DNA of 64,000 nt from Caulobacter segnis (GTDB lineage: Bacteria > Pseudomonadota > Alphaproteobacteria > Caulobacterales > Caulobacteraceae), in contig NZ_CP096040.1 of the NCBI RefSeq assembly GCF_023935105.1, positions 1,054,001 through 1,118,000 on the forward strand. Reading direction: 5' to 3'. Positions 7,206-15,595 of this stretch are shown in pieces. The notes beneath the pieces were generated by a model that was not told where the DNA came from, did not search any database, and saw only the letters and a list, made by a program, of their open reading frames with translations. A program made the position numbers and the translations under genes. How positions within the stretch are numbered: the stretch's first letter is position 1; each line of letters begins with the position of its first letter.

Positions 7206-10200
7206 ATGGGTATCAAGGTCAAGGCGCTGCTGGGCGCGGTGTCGGCGGTCGCACTGGGCGTGGCGGTCTCTTCCTCTGCCCTGGCCGCCCAGGCCCTGCC
7301 GTCGTTCGCCGAGCCGGCCCTGTCGCCGGACGGAAGCGAGATCGCCTTCGCCTCGGGCGGCGACCTCTGGACGGTCCCGGCCGGCGGCGGCCAAGCGCGC
7401 CTGCTGGTCACCGACGAGGCCATGGAGTCCCGGCCGCTGTACTCGCCCGACGGCCAGTCGCTGGCCTTCGTCTCGACGCGCTCGGGCGTGGCCAATCTCT
7501 ACGTCCTGACCCTGGCGACCGGCGAGGTCCGCCGCCTGACCTTCGGCGACAGCCCCGAGGTCCTGGACGGCTGGTCGCGTGACGGGAAGTGGATCTACTT
7601 CACCTCGGGCGTGAACGACGTCGCGCGCCAGGGCGACATCTTCCGCGTGGCGGCTTCGGGGGGCACGCCCCTGGAGGTCAGCCGCGAGCGCTACCTGAAC
7701 GAATACGAGGGCGCGCCCTCGCCGGACGGCCGCTCGATCGCCCTGGTCGCGCGGGGGCTGTCGAACCAGCAGTGGTGGCGCAACGGCCATTCGCACATCG
7801 ACGAGAGCGAGGTGTGGCTGAAGCCCCTCCAAGGCGACGGCGTCGGCTACCAGAAGCTCATCGCGGGCGGCGCCAAGCGCGCCTGGCCGATGTGGAGCCC
7901 CGACGGCCAGGCGCTCTGGTACATGAGCGACGAAGGCGGGACCGAGAACCTGTGGCGTCTGCCCATTGGAGGCGCGCCGCAACAGGTGACCCGGTTCACC
8001 GACGGCCGCGTGCTGTGGCCGACCATCGGCTATGACGGCAAGGCGATCGTCTTCGAGCGCGACTTCGCCGTCTGGCGCCTGGACACCGCCACCGGCCAGG
8101 CGACCAAGGTCCCGATCGTCCTGCATGGCGCGCCCGCCGCCGATGGCGAGACGCACAGGAACGAGACCAGCTTCGACAGCCTGGCGCTGTCGCCCGACGG
8201 CAAGAAGGCCGCGATCATCGCCCATGGCGAGGTCTTCGCGGTGTCGACCAAGGACGGCGGGGCGGCCCAGCGCGTCACCCGCACTCCGATCCTGGAACGC
8301 GATCCGGTCTGGTCGCCCGACAGCAAGCGGCTGATCTATGTCTCGGAGCGCGACCGCGCGGCCAATATCTACGCCTACGACTTCGCGACCGGGCGGGAGA
8401 CGGCCCTGACGACGGGGGGCGCGCGCAGCACGGTCCCGACCTGGTCGCCGGACGGCAAGGTCCTGGCCTATGTCCGCGACGGCAAGGAGGTCCGCGCCAT
8501 GACCTTCGACCCGGCCGGCAAGGTCGCCAGCGACCGGGTGCTGTTCCAGGGCCCGCTGGGCGGGTTCGACGACACGCCGCTGACCTGGTCGCCCGACAGC
8601 CGTTGGGTCGCCTTCACGGTCACCGACCGCAAGGCGTTCGACAACGTCAACGTCGTGTCGCTGGACGGCGGGGCGGCGCGGCCGGTGACCTTCCTGGCCA
8701 ACGGCCAGGTCGGCAAGGTCGCCTGGTCGCCGGACGGCAAGTACCTGCTGGTCGACATGGGCCAGCGCAGCGAGGACGCCAAGATCCTGCGCGTCGACCT
8801 GCTGCCCAACGTGCCCAAGTTCAAGGAGGACGCCTTCCGCGACCTCTTCAAGCCCGCCGACGCGCCCGACAAGTCGGTCCCTGGACCAGTCCCCGGCCCG
8901 GACTCCAAGGCCGAGCCCGCCAAGGCCGAGACGCCGCCCAAGCCCATGCCGGCCAGCGACGCCAAGACCGCCGCGCCGAAGAAGAAGGTCGAGCCGGTCC
9001 GCATCGTGTTCGACGGCCTCCGCGAGCGGGCAACTTACCTGCCGCTGGGCATGGACGTCGGCGATCCGCTGATCAGCCCGGATGGCAAGACCCTGGTGTT
9101 CCGCGCTCGCCAAGCCGGCCAGACCAACTTCTACAGCTACGGCCTGGACGAACTGGCCAAGGAGCCGCCGGTTCCGGTGCAGCTGACCTCGACCCGCAAG
9201 CCCAAGGGCGACATCGCCTTCACGCCCGACAGCAAGGAGGTGTGGTTCCTGGAGGGCGGGACGATCGTCTCGACGCCCATCGACCAGCCCAAGCCCAAGC
9301 CGCTGGCGGCCAACGCCGAGCTGGACGTCGATTTCGACGTCGAGAAGACGGTGGTGTTCGAACAGGCCTGGGGCGTGCTGAACCGCGGCTTCTATGACCC
9401 CAAGTTCCACGGCGCGAACTGGGAGCAACTGCGCCAGCGCTGGGAGCCCTATATCGCCGGGACGCGCACGGGCGACGAACTGCGCCGCGACATCAACCTG
9501 ATGATCGGCGAGCTGAACGCCTCGCACTCGGGGATCAATAAGCCGGCCGATCCCGCCACGCCGATCACGCGGGCGGCCAATCTGGGCCTGCGCTTCGATC
9601 GCGGCGCGGCCGAGGCCGGCAAGGGCCTGGTGATCCGCGAGGTGATCGCCCTGGGCCCGGCGGCGCTGGAAGGCTCGATCAAGCCCGGCGAGACCCTGGT
9701 CGCGGTCAATGGCGAGACGCTGTCGCCGGGCGTCAACCTGGACAAGCTGCTGCGCGGCGCGGCGGGCAAGCGCACCGTGCTCACCGTCGCCGACCCGGCC
9801 GGCAAGGCGCGCGAGGCCGTCGTGCGGCCGGTCCCGACCACGACGGCCACGGGCCTGCTCTATCGCCAGTGGGTCAACGACCGTCGCGCCTATGTCGACA
9901 AGGTCAGCGGCGGCCAGCTGGGCTATGTCCACATCGCCGATATGTCGGACGCCTCGCTGGCCCAGCTCTATATCGACCTGGACGCCCAGAACCAGGGCAA
10001 GCAGGGCGTGGTCATCGACGTGCGCAACAACAACGGCGGTTACGTCAACGGCCACGTGCTCGACGTCTTCGCCCGCCGCAACTACCTGATGATGACACCG
10101 CGCGACCGCTTCCCGGTGCCGTCGCGCCAGAACCTGGGCCAGCGGGCCCTGGGCCTGCCGACCGTGCTGGTGACCAACGAGTCGTCGCTGTCCGACGCCG

Positions 10201-10460
10201 AGGACTTCACCGAGGGCTATCGCTCGCTGGGCCTGGGCAAGGTGGTCGGCAAGCCGACCGCCGGCTGGATCATCTTTACCGGCGGCCGCCAGCTGATCGA
10301 CGGCTCGGTCGTGCGCCTGCCGTTCATCCGCATCGACGACCTGCGCGGCCAGAACATGGAGCTCAATCCTCGGCCGGTGGACGTCGACGTCGATCGTCCG
10401 CTGGGCGAGGCCGGCGACGCCCAGCTGGACGCGGCGGTGAAGGTGCTGCTGGGGCGGTAA
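7206..10460 (+). CDS. Tricorn-like S41 family peptidase, exported
   Basis: 1084 residues. A signal peptide (MGIKVKALLGAVSAVALGVA, cleavage after SSALAA) sends it to the periplasm. The N-terminal two thirds are WD40-like/TolB-type blades with repeated xLSPDGxxIAF and WSPDGKxLAYV motifs, followed by a Pro/Lys linker near residues 560-600, a second propeller, a PDZ-like segment (LVIREVIALGPAALEGSIKPGETLVAVNGE) and the C-terminal S41 protease domain. Catalytic features include VVIDVRNNNGGYV and NESSLSDAEDF, whose Ser is the likely nucleophile. The architecture equals archaeal/bacterial tricorn protease, which trims peptides. The ATG at 7206 has a GAGGGG site; the upstream in-frame extension lacks one. 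A hairpin repeat follows the gene. Confidence 0.92.
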   Translation: MGIKVKALLGAVSAVALGVAVSSSALAAQALPSFAEPALSPDGSEIAFASGGDLWTVPAGGGQARLLVTDEAMESRPLYSPDGQSLAFVSTRSGVANLYVLTLATGEVRRLTFGDSPEVLDGWSRDGKWIYFTSGVNDVARQGDIFRVAASGGTPLEVSRERYLNEYEGAPSPDGRSIALVARGLSNQQWWRNGHSHIDESEVWLKPLQGDGVGYQKLIAGGAKRAWPMWSPDGQALWYMSDEGGTENLWRLPIGGAPQQVTRFTDGRVLWPTIGYDGKAIVFERDFAVWRLDTATGQATKVPIVLHGAPAADGETHRNETSFDSLALSPDGKKAAIIAHGEVFAVSTKDGGAAQRVTRTPILERDPVWSPDSKRLIYVSERDRAANIYAYDFATGRETALTTGGARSTVPTWSPDGKVLAYVRDGKEVRAMTFDPAGKVASDRVLFQGPLGGFDDTPLTWSPDSRWVAFTVTDRKAFDNVNVVSLDGGAARPVTFLANGQVGKVAWSPDGKYLLVDMGQRSEDAKILRVDLLPNVPKFKEDAFRDLFKPADAPDKSVPGPVPGPDSKAEPAKAETPPKPMPASDAKTAAPKKKVEPVRIVFDGLRERATYLPLGMDVGDPLISPDGKTLVFRARQAGQTNFYSYGLDELAKEPPVPVQLTSTRKPKGDIAFTPDSKEVWFLEGGTIVSTPIDQPKPKPLAANAELDVDFDVEKTVVFEQAWGVLNRGFYDPKFHGANWEQLRQRWEPYIAGTRTGDELRRDINLMIGELNASHSGINKPADPATPITRAANLGLRFDRGAAEAGKGLVIREVIALGPAALEGSIKPGETLVAVNGETLSPGVNLDKLLRGAAGKRTVLTVADPAGKAREAVVRPVPTTTATGLLYRQWVNDRRAYVDKVSGGQLGYVHIADMSDASLAQLYIDLDAQNQGKQGVVIDVRNNNGGYVNGHVLDVFARRNYLMMTPRDRFPVPSRQNLGQRALGLPTVLVTNESSLSDAEDFTEGYRSLGLGKVVGKPTAGWIIFTGGRQLIDGSVVRLPFIRIDDLRGQNMELNPRPVDVDVDRPLGEAGDAQLDAAVKVLLGR

Positions 10461-10470
10461 GGTCCGAAAA

Positions 10471-10492
10471 TCCTCCCCCCAGCGAGGGAGGA
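10471..10492. repeat. Single unit of the composite hairpin repeat (family A)
   Basis: TCCTCCC (10471-10477) and GGGAGGA (10486-10492) flank a short loop. The unit resembles the outer hairpin of the larger elements near 46.1 kb (same AAAATCCTCCCCC...AGCG core) and lies just after the S41 peptidase stop codon. It may end or protect the mRNA. Confidence 0.5.
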
Positions 10493-10573
10493 TCTGAAGC
10501 CTCGACCGCCGCGTTGACACCACGGCCGCCGGCCACGATGGTCGCGCGCCGCAACGCCGTCCCGGAGCCCGCC

Positions 10574-11626
10574 TTGACCAACATCCTGCACGCCATGCTG
10601 GGCAAGGGGCTGGGCGGCCTGGAGCAGGTGTTCCTCGACTACCAGCCGATTCTCGAGGCCTGGGCGGCCAGGCATGGCGGCGCGTGCGTGGGCGTGGTGC
10701 GAAAAGGCGGCAAGGTCGCCGCGCGCGAGGCCGGGCGGACGCCGCCGCTGGTCGCCATGCCTGCCTTCACCGACTGGGATCCGCTGACCCTGGGCGCGGC
10801 CAAGGGCGTCGTGCGCGCGGCCGCGCCGAACCTGATCCTCAGCCACGGCCAGCGACCGGCGCGGGTGTTCGGCAAGGTCGCTCCGGCCGGCGCGATCCAG
10901 GCCGTCTGCCTGCACAAGCCCGTCTTCGATGTCGCGCCCGGCGTCCACTACCTGGCCGTCGGCCGGCACCTGGCGCGACTGGCGCTGGAGCGCGGCGCGG
11001 CCGAGGACCACGTCTGGTTCATCCCCAATTCGGTCGAGGCCCCGACCGCGCGCGCCACGCCGTTCGCGCGCCCCGAGGGCCAGCCGGTGAAGATCGTCGC
11101 CGCAGGCCGCCTGCACCCCAAGAAGGGCTTCGATGTCCTGATCCAGGCGATGGGCAAGCTGCGCGCCTGGGACTTCGACGTCACCTGCGAGATCGCCGGC
11201 GAGGGCGACGAGCGCGACGACCTGGAAACCTTGATCCGCAAGCTGGACCTGGACCCCTGCGTCAAGCTGACGGGCTGGACCGACGACGTCGCCGGCTTCC
11301 TGGCGACGGGCGATCTGTTCGCCTTCCCGTCGCACCAGGAAGGCTTCCCGCTGACCCTGCTGGAGGCCATGTCGGTCGGTCTGCCGGTGGTGTCGAGCGA
11401 GATCGACGGGCCGGACGAGATCCTCAAGGAGGGCGTCAATGGCCGTCTCGTGCCCGACGACGATCCCGATCGCTTGGCCGAGGCGCTGGGCGAGCTGATC
11501 AGCGACCGGGAGACCGCCCGGCGGCTGGGCGCGGCCGCGCGTGAGCTGGTGCTGCACGAATACGGTCCCGGCGAGCTGGCGCGACGCTTGGAAGCGGCTC
11601 TCGACGGAATGCTCGCCCGGGCTTGA
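10574..11626 (+). CDS. Glycosyltransferase, GT-B fold (family 4-like)
   Basis: About 350 residues. The N-terminal half (TNILHAMLGKGLGGLEQVFLDY) is the acceptor-binding Rossmann domain with the Gly-rich loop. The C-terminal half carries VAAGRLHPKKGFDVLIQAM and the nucleotide-sugar motif EGFPLTLLEAM (E-x7-E), then GLPVVSSEIDGPDEIL. Such enzymes add a sugar from a nucleotide donor during polysaccharide or glycolipid synthesis; donor and acceptor are unknown. The TTG at 10574 is chosen because CGGAG lies 6 bases before it; an in-frame ATG at 10538 has no ribosome site and would add 12 residues. It is the last gene before the tRNA. Confidence 0.85.
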   Translation: MTNILHAMLGKGLGGLEQVFLDYQPILEAWAARHGGACVGVVRKGGKVAAREAGRTPPLVAMPAFTDWDPLTLGAAKGVVRAAAPNLILSHGQRPARVFGKVAPAGAIQAVCLHKPVFDVAPGVHYLAVGRHLARLALERGAAEDHVWFIPNSVEAPTARATPFARPEGQPVKIVAAGRLHPKKGFDVLIQAMGKLRAWDFDVTCEIAGEGDERDDLETLIRKLDLDPCVKLTGWTDDVAGFLATGDLFAFPSHQEGFPLTLLEAMSVGLPVVSSEIDGPDEILKEGVNGRLVPDDDPDRLAEALGELISDRETARRLGAAARELVLHEYGPGELARRLEAALDGMLARA

Positions 11627-11651
11627 TGTGCCGGCCGCTCGGGAGTATGAC
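11623..11651 (+). promoter_or_regulatory. Promoter of the tRNA gene
   Basis: TTGATG (11623-11628), a 17-base spacer and TATGAC (11646-11651) lie 20 bases before the tRNA. The -35 overlaps the stop codon of the glycosyltransferase gene. Confidence 0.6.
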
Positions 11652-11670
11652 CCCCGTCCGTCCTGGCGAT

Positions 11671-11747
11671 GGCTGGGTAGCTCAGATGGTTAGAGCGGTG
11701 GATTCATAACCCACAGGTCGGCGGTTCGATCCCGCCCCCCGCCACCA
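11671..11747 (+). tRNA. tRNA-Met (anticodon CAT)
   Basis: A 77-nt cloverleaf with encoded CCA: acceptor GGCTGGG/CCCCGCC (one mismatch), D-arm with AGCTCAGATGGTTAGAGC, anticodon CAT at 11705-11707 in loop TTCATAA, T-arm GGCGG-TTCGATC-CCGCC and terminal ACCA. The first base pairs, so it is not the initiator form. Elongator Met and lysidine-modified Ile (CAU) cannot be told apart with certainty by eye; Met is the default reading. An 11-bp inverted repeat flanks the gene. Confidence 0.93.
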
Positions 11748-11816
11748 GGACGGACTGACTTTCCTTTATCTTTCCAGGGTTTGGAACAGCGCCGCGACGC
11801 CGGCCGTTGTCGCGCC

Positions 11817-12278
11817 ATGGCTCGCGCGCCCAAGGTCTTCACGTGGTCGGACGGCTTTCACCGCTACACCGTGGCGGCGACGTCGCGCGCCAAGGCGTTG
11901 GCGGCCTGGGAGACCGACCGCGATCTCTTCAAGGAAGGCGTGGCCCAGGAAGCGCCCGACGCGCCGGACGCCAAGGCCGCCCTGGCCGTGCCGGGGGCGG
12001 TGATCCGTAGGGCCGAGGCCGGGCTGAAGTCGGCGGTCGACAAGCTGCCCAAGCCGAAGCCCCGGAAGGTCGACGACGCGGCCGAGGCCAAGCGAAAGCA
12101 GGCGCTCGCCGAAGCGGAAGCCGCGCTCGAAGCCGCCGAGACCGAGCAGCGCGACGCCGAGGCCGATCTGGAGCGTCGACGCCGGAAGCTGGACGCCGAG
12201 GCGGCCGCGCTCAGCGACTCCTGGACGACGCGCCGAGCGGCGCTGGCGCGGACGATTCAACGTCTGCGGTCGCGATAG
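11817..12278 (+). CDS. Conserved hypothetical coiled-coil protein
   Basis: 153 residues, no family recognised. The N-terminus (PKVFTWSDGFHRYTVAATSRAKALAAWETDRDLF) looks like a small folded domain. From about residue 75 on it is a highly charged Ala/Glu/Arg/Lys helix (EAKRKQALAEAEAALEAAET onward) predicted to form a coiled coil. The start is the ATG at 11817. The last 68 bp overlap the 3' end of the convergent glycerophosphodiesterase gene. The opposite-strand ORF over the same bases has a biased, repetitive composition and is taken as its shadow. Confidence 0.7.
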   Translation: MARAPKVFTWSDGFHRYTVAATSRAKALAAWETDRDLFKEGVAQEAPDAPDAKAALAVPGAVIRRAEAGLKSAVDKLPKPKPRKVDDAAEAKRKQALAEAEAALEAAETEQRDAEADLERRRRKLDAEAAALSDSWTTRRAALARTIQRLRSR

Positions 12279-13230
12279 AGGTCGGCACGTGGCCGCGCAG
12301 GCCGCGGTTGTCCAGATAGTCCAGCAGGGCGGTGGGATAGTCGGTCTGAACGATGCTGACGCCCTGGTCGATCAGCCGGCCCCAGGCCTTGTCCGGATCG
12401 CGCAGCGCCTTGCGGTCGCCGGACTGGTCCAGCACGCCGCGCAAGCCCTTGGTGGCCAGGGTGTTGGTCCAGACGCGGATGCGGGCGGCGCGGGCCGCGT
12501 CGCGGACGGCGACGAAGCCCTGGCGCTTCAGGGCGACCATCTCGACCGCCGGGATCTGGCGGTCGCCCGACGCCTGGCGGGCGGTGATCTGGGCCAGGCC
12601 GGGGGCGCGCTTGGCGGCCTTGCTGGCCACCATCGGCATGAAGGCCAGACCCCGGTACAGCGGCAGGTCGGCGATCGGCGGCGCGTCCAGCCGGACCCTG
12701 GCCTTGAACAGCACCCAGTCGGCGGCGTCGGCGCGGCGCACGATCTGCGCGGCTTCGCCCGCCAGCGAGCCCTTGAGGTCGATATTGACCAGGATGCGGC
12801 CGCGCGCGGCGCGCAGGAACGCCTCCAGGGTCGGCGGCGCCTCGGTCCCGCCGTGGGCGTCCTTCAGGCGCAGGGCCTGGACCTGGGCCAGGGTCAGGTT
12901 GGACACCCGACCCTTGCCATCGGTGGTGCGGTCGACCTTGGCGTCGTGCATCACGATCAGGTCGCCGTCGCGGGTGCGGCGCACGTCGATCTCGACCAGA
13001 TCCACGCCCAGGGCGATGCAGCGCTCGAGGGCCGCCAGCGAATTCTCGGGGACGGGCTGTTCGAAGCCGTGGCTGGGCGCGGGCTGGTGGCAGGCGCGGT
13101 GGGCGACCACCAGCACCCCGTCGCCGGGATCATAGAGCCGGTCGCGCAGCACGCCAGCTTCGGCCGGAGCGGCCAAGACGGCCAAGGCGCCGACCACGGC
13201 GGGGAAAAGAACGGGCGCGAGACGTCGCAT
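12211..13230 (-). CDS. Glycerophosphodiester phosphodiesterase, exported
   Basis: 339 residues. A signal peptide (MRRLAPVLFPAVVGALAVLA, cleavage after AEA) predicts periplasmic or outer location. GDPD core: VVAHRACHQPAP near residue 36, PENSLAALERCIALGVDLVEIDVRRTRDGDLIVMHD (metal-binding E-x-D and HD), DRTTDGKGRVSNLTLAQVQ, and LVNIDLKG. It hydrolyses glycerophosphodiesters to glycerol-3-phosphate and an alcohol, scavenging phospholipid head groups. The ATG at 13230 has GGAGG 5 bases upstream; a start 7 codons earlier lacks one. The last 22 codons overlap the convergent coiled-coil gene. Confidence 0.9.
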   Translation of the reverse strand: MRRLAPVLFPAVVGALAVLAAPAEAGVLRDRLYDPGDGVLVVAHRACHQPAPSHGFEQPVPENSLAALERCIALGVDLVEIDVRRTRDGDLIVMHDAKVDRTTDGKGRVSNLTLAQVQALRLKDAHGGTEAPPTLEAFLRAARGRILVNIDLKGSLAGEAAQIVRRADAADWVLFKARVRLDAPPIADLPLYRGLAFMPMVASKAAKRAPGLAQITARQASGDRQIPAVEMVALKRQGFVAVRDAARAARIRVWTNTLATKGLRGVLDQSGDRKALRDPDKAWGRLIDQGVSIVQTDYPTALLDYLDNRGLRGHVPTSIATADVESSAPAPLGASSRSR

Positions 13231-13379
13231 GAGGGCCTCCGGCCTCCACATGACCGATTCACGCGACGAGCATACGGCAGTTCGGGCTTACTAGGATGAC
13301 GGCGCCGCGCGAGCTTGACCGCAATCAATCGGCGTTTTTCGTCCCGTATCCGGAGATGATGAGGGCGAGGGGGAAAGTG

Positions 13380-13410
13380 GCCGGCCGGGATTCACGACAT
13401 CCCGGCCGGC
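13380..13410. other. Perfect 12-bp stem-loop in the kinase-GDPD gap
   Basis: GCCGGCCGGGAT (13380-13391) pairs exactly with ATCCCGGCCGGC (13399-13410) over a 7-base loop. It sits about 100 nt downstream of the HWE kinase stop on the minus strand, with only a weak CACTTTCCCC tail, so a terminator is possible but not certain. Confidence 0.5.
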
Positions 13411-13508
13411 AAAGGCCGCCCGGCGGGTGGGATGCGCCAGCGGATCTGCAATTCAAGGACGACACACTTGGACCGAACCCGCCATATGATGGTCGACTAA
13501 GTTTCCTA

Positions 13509-14945
13509 TTAGGCGGGGGGAAGGCCCGGTCGATCCTCCGGCGCCTCGGGCAAACGGGCGCTCAGGACGCACCGCAGGCCCTCGGGGCGATAGTCCATGG
13601 CCGCCGAGCCCTTCAGCTCGCCGCGCAGGCTGCGCTCGATCAGGCGCGAGCCGAATCCCTTGCGCGTCGGTTCGGTAACCGGCGGGCCGCCGCTCTCCAG
13701 CCAGAGGCCTTCCAGCACGCGCGTCGCCGGATCGTAGGTCCAGGAGAGGTCCACGCGTCCCTCGGGTCGCGACAGCGCGCCGTACTTCAGCGCGTTGGTG
13801 GCCAGTTCGTGCAGGATCAGCGCCATGGTCAGGGCGCCGCCGGGCTGCAACCGAACCGGCGGGCCCCGGATGCTGAACCGCGTCCTGGCCTCGTCGAACG
13901 GCCGCAGGGCCCGTTCGACCACCTCATGCAGCTCGGCGCCGTGCCAGCTTTCGCGGGTCAGGATGTCGTGCACCCGCGACAGGCCCATCAGGCGAGCCTC
14001 GAACTTCTCGAAGGCCACGGTCGGGTCGGGTTCGTTGCGCAGGGTCTGGGCCGCCATCGACTGGACGGTGGCCAGGGTGTTCTTGACCCGGTGGTTCAGC
14101 TCGTTGATCAGCAGGCGCAGCTGGCTCTGGTGGTCGGCCTGGGCGGTCTCGGCCTGCTTGCGGGCGCTGACGTCGGAGATGATCGCCAGAATATAGGCCG
14201 GCTCGTCCTCGACGCGGACCATCGAGGCGGTCAGGTGGATCCAGATATCGCCGCCCGGCACCAGGAAGCGGCGCTCGGCCGAGCAGGTCTCCTGCTCCCC
14301 GGCCAGCAGGGCGGCGCTGGATCTCAGCATCGGCTCTAGGTAGTCGGGATGGGCCAGGCTCTGCAGCGACGTCCCCAGCAGCGCGTCGCGCGGACGCTGC
14401 AGCAGGGTGCAGAAGCTGTCGTTGGCCTCGAGGATCTCGCCCGTCGGCGTCAGCCGGGCCACGCCCATGGCGGCCTGGTCGAAGACCGCGCGATAGCGGG
14501 CCTCGGCGGCCTCCAGCTTCAGGCGGGCCTCGATATTGGCGGTGACCACCTCGGTATAGAGCACCAGGCCGCCGATCTGGCTTTCTCCAGCCTCGTCGGC
14601 GTCGGTGCGCCAGGGCGCCATCGACCAGCGGATCCACTCGGTGCGCCCCTCGCGGTCGACATAGGGGTCGCCCTCGTGGCGGAGTTCGACCCCCTCGGCG
14701 ATCACCCGGGCGTGCAGGTCGCGCCATTTCTGGGGGATTTCGGGAAACACGTCGTAGTGCCTGCAGCCGATCAGCGGCAGGTCGGCGGGCAGGTGCTGGT
14801 CGGTCAGATACTGACGCGAGGCGGCCAGATAGCGCATCTGGTTGTCGAAGATGGCGATGCCCAGCGGCGCGTGCTTGAGGGCCGTGGTGACGCTGGGCGA
14901 CGTGGCCAGGAAAGGCGTGGAAGAGGGCGGCGCTTCGTCGATCAT
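13509..14945 (-). CDS. PAS-domain sensor histidine kinase, HWE family
   Basis: 478 residues, no membrane segment, so probably cytoplasmic. Two PAS domains (residues about 20-130, with APLGIAIFDNQMRYLAASRQ, and about 145-270, with YRAVFDQAAMGVARLTPTGE). The kinase core has the phospho-acceptor His in LLINELNHRVKNTLATVQSM (about 290), the N-box HELATNALKYGALS and the diagnostic W-x-E in LEGLWLESGGPP, then GFGSRLIERSL. HWE kinases are alphaproteobacterial and often feed general-stress or light responses through single-domain regulators. A GGGGGAG site precedes the ATG. No cognate regulator is adjacent. Confidence 0.92.
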   Translation of the reverse strand: MIDEAPPSSTPFLATSPSVTTALKHAPLGIAIFDNQMRYLAASRQYLTDQHLPADLPLIGCRHYDVFPEIPQKWRDLHARVIAEGVELRHEGDPYVDREGRTEWIRWSMAPWRTDADEAGESQIGGLVLYTEVVTANIEARLKLEAAEARYRAVFDQAAMGVARLTPTGEILEANDSFCTLLQRPRDALLGTSLQSLAHPDYLEPMLRSSAALLAGEQETCSAERRFLVPGGDIWIHLTASMVRVEDEPAYILAIISDVSARKQAETAQADHQSQLRLLINELNHRVKNTLATVQSMAAQTLRNEPDPTVAFEKFEARLMGLSRVHDILTRESWHGAELHEVVERALRPFDEARTRFSIRGPPVRLQPGGALTMALILHELATNALKYGALSRPEGRVDLSWTYDPATRVLEGLWLESGGPPVTEPTRKGFGSRLIERSLRGELKGSAAMDYRPEGLRCVLSARLPEAPEDRPGLPPA

Positions 14946-15016
14946 CGCTCCCCCATGGTAGCGCTCCAGTCTTCGGCGTCGAAGGGTGATTTGTCTGACT
15001 TTCGCGTGAGGCGCGA

Positions 15017-15481
15017 TTAACTAGAAAGCGGAAACACGCGGGTCTGTTTCACGACGCCGTACGCGAAGCTGGTGTCGATCGAGGCGATGCCCGGGATGGC
15101 GTGGAGTTTTCGTCGCATGAAGTCCTCGTAGGCCTCCAGACTGTCGACGATCACCCGCAGCAGATAGTCGTCCCCGCCGGCCAGCAGGAAGCAGTCGAGG
15201 ATCTGGTCGATGCGGGCGACCTGCTCCTCGAAGCCCTTGATCAGATCCTGGCCGTGGCGATCCAGCCGCACACGGACGAAGACAGTGATCGGCAGGCCGT
15301 AGGCCTTCTGGTCGACCAATGCGGTATAGCCGGTGATGACCCCCTCGGCCTCCAGGTTGCGCACGCGTCGCAGGCAGGGAGAAGGCGACAAATTGACCCG
15401 CTCGGCCAGCTCCTGATTGGTCAGGCGGCCGTCCTTCTGCAGCTCACGGATGATCTGGCGGTCCTTGGCGTCCATCGACAT
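15017..15481 (-). CDS. Lrp/AsnC family transcriptional regulator
   Basis: 154 residues: HTH (DRQIIRELQKDGRLTNQELAERVNLSPSPCLRRVRNLE) and RAM domain (GGDDYLLRVIVDSLEAYEDFMRRKL). It is divergent from the methionine gamma-lyase gene, so it likely responds to a sulfur amino acid and controls that gene, as DecR/YbaO-type Lrp proteins do for cysteine-desulfidase genes (inference). The ATG at 15481 is used; an in-frame ATG at 15475 would remove two residues. The intergenic region holds the inverted repeat TCTGCCA/TGGCAGA. Confidence 0.9.
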   Translation of the reverse strand: MSMDAKDRQIIRELQKDGRLTNQELAERVNLSPSPCLRRVRNLEAEGVITGYTALVDQKAYGLPITVFVRVRLDRHGQDLIKGFEEQVARIDQILDCFLLAGGDDYLLRVIVDSLEAYEDFMRRKLHAIPGIASIDTSFAYGVVKQTRVFPLSS

Positions 15482-15507
15482 CGTTCGGGGCGACCTCTTG
15501 AGCAGAA

Positions 15508-15537
15508 TCTGCCAAAATAGAAGCTCATCGTGGCAGA
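15508..15537. promoter_or_regulatory. Inverted repeat, candidate Lrp operator between lrp-type and mgl-type genes
   Basis: TCTGCCA (15508-15514) and TGGCAGA (15531-15537) form a perfect 7-bp dyad with a 16-base, A/T-rich centre. It lies between the divergent starts at 15481 and 15596. Confidence 0.5.
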
Positions 15538-15595
15538 CTTCGCAATCCATCGCGCCCGACTCCGCGCCACTGTCCTCTCCACGGAGGATTGACAC

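Noticed and set aside
6558..10523. Very long minus-strand open frame (1321 codons) opposite the S41 peptidase
   Set aside because: Arg/Gln/His/Gly-rich text without domains; a GC-bias shadow of the peptidase gene.
11766..12260. Minus-strand frame opposite the coiled-coil gene as an alternative real gene
   Set aside because: Its text is low-complexity and its end would run into the tRNA flank, whereas the plus frame has a folded N-terminus and coiled-coil pattern. Not fully excluded.
15482..15595. SAM riboswitch ahead of the methionine gamma-lyase gene
   Set aside because: The leader is too short after the likely promoter and shows only a protein-type dyad.
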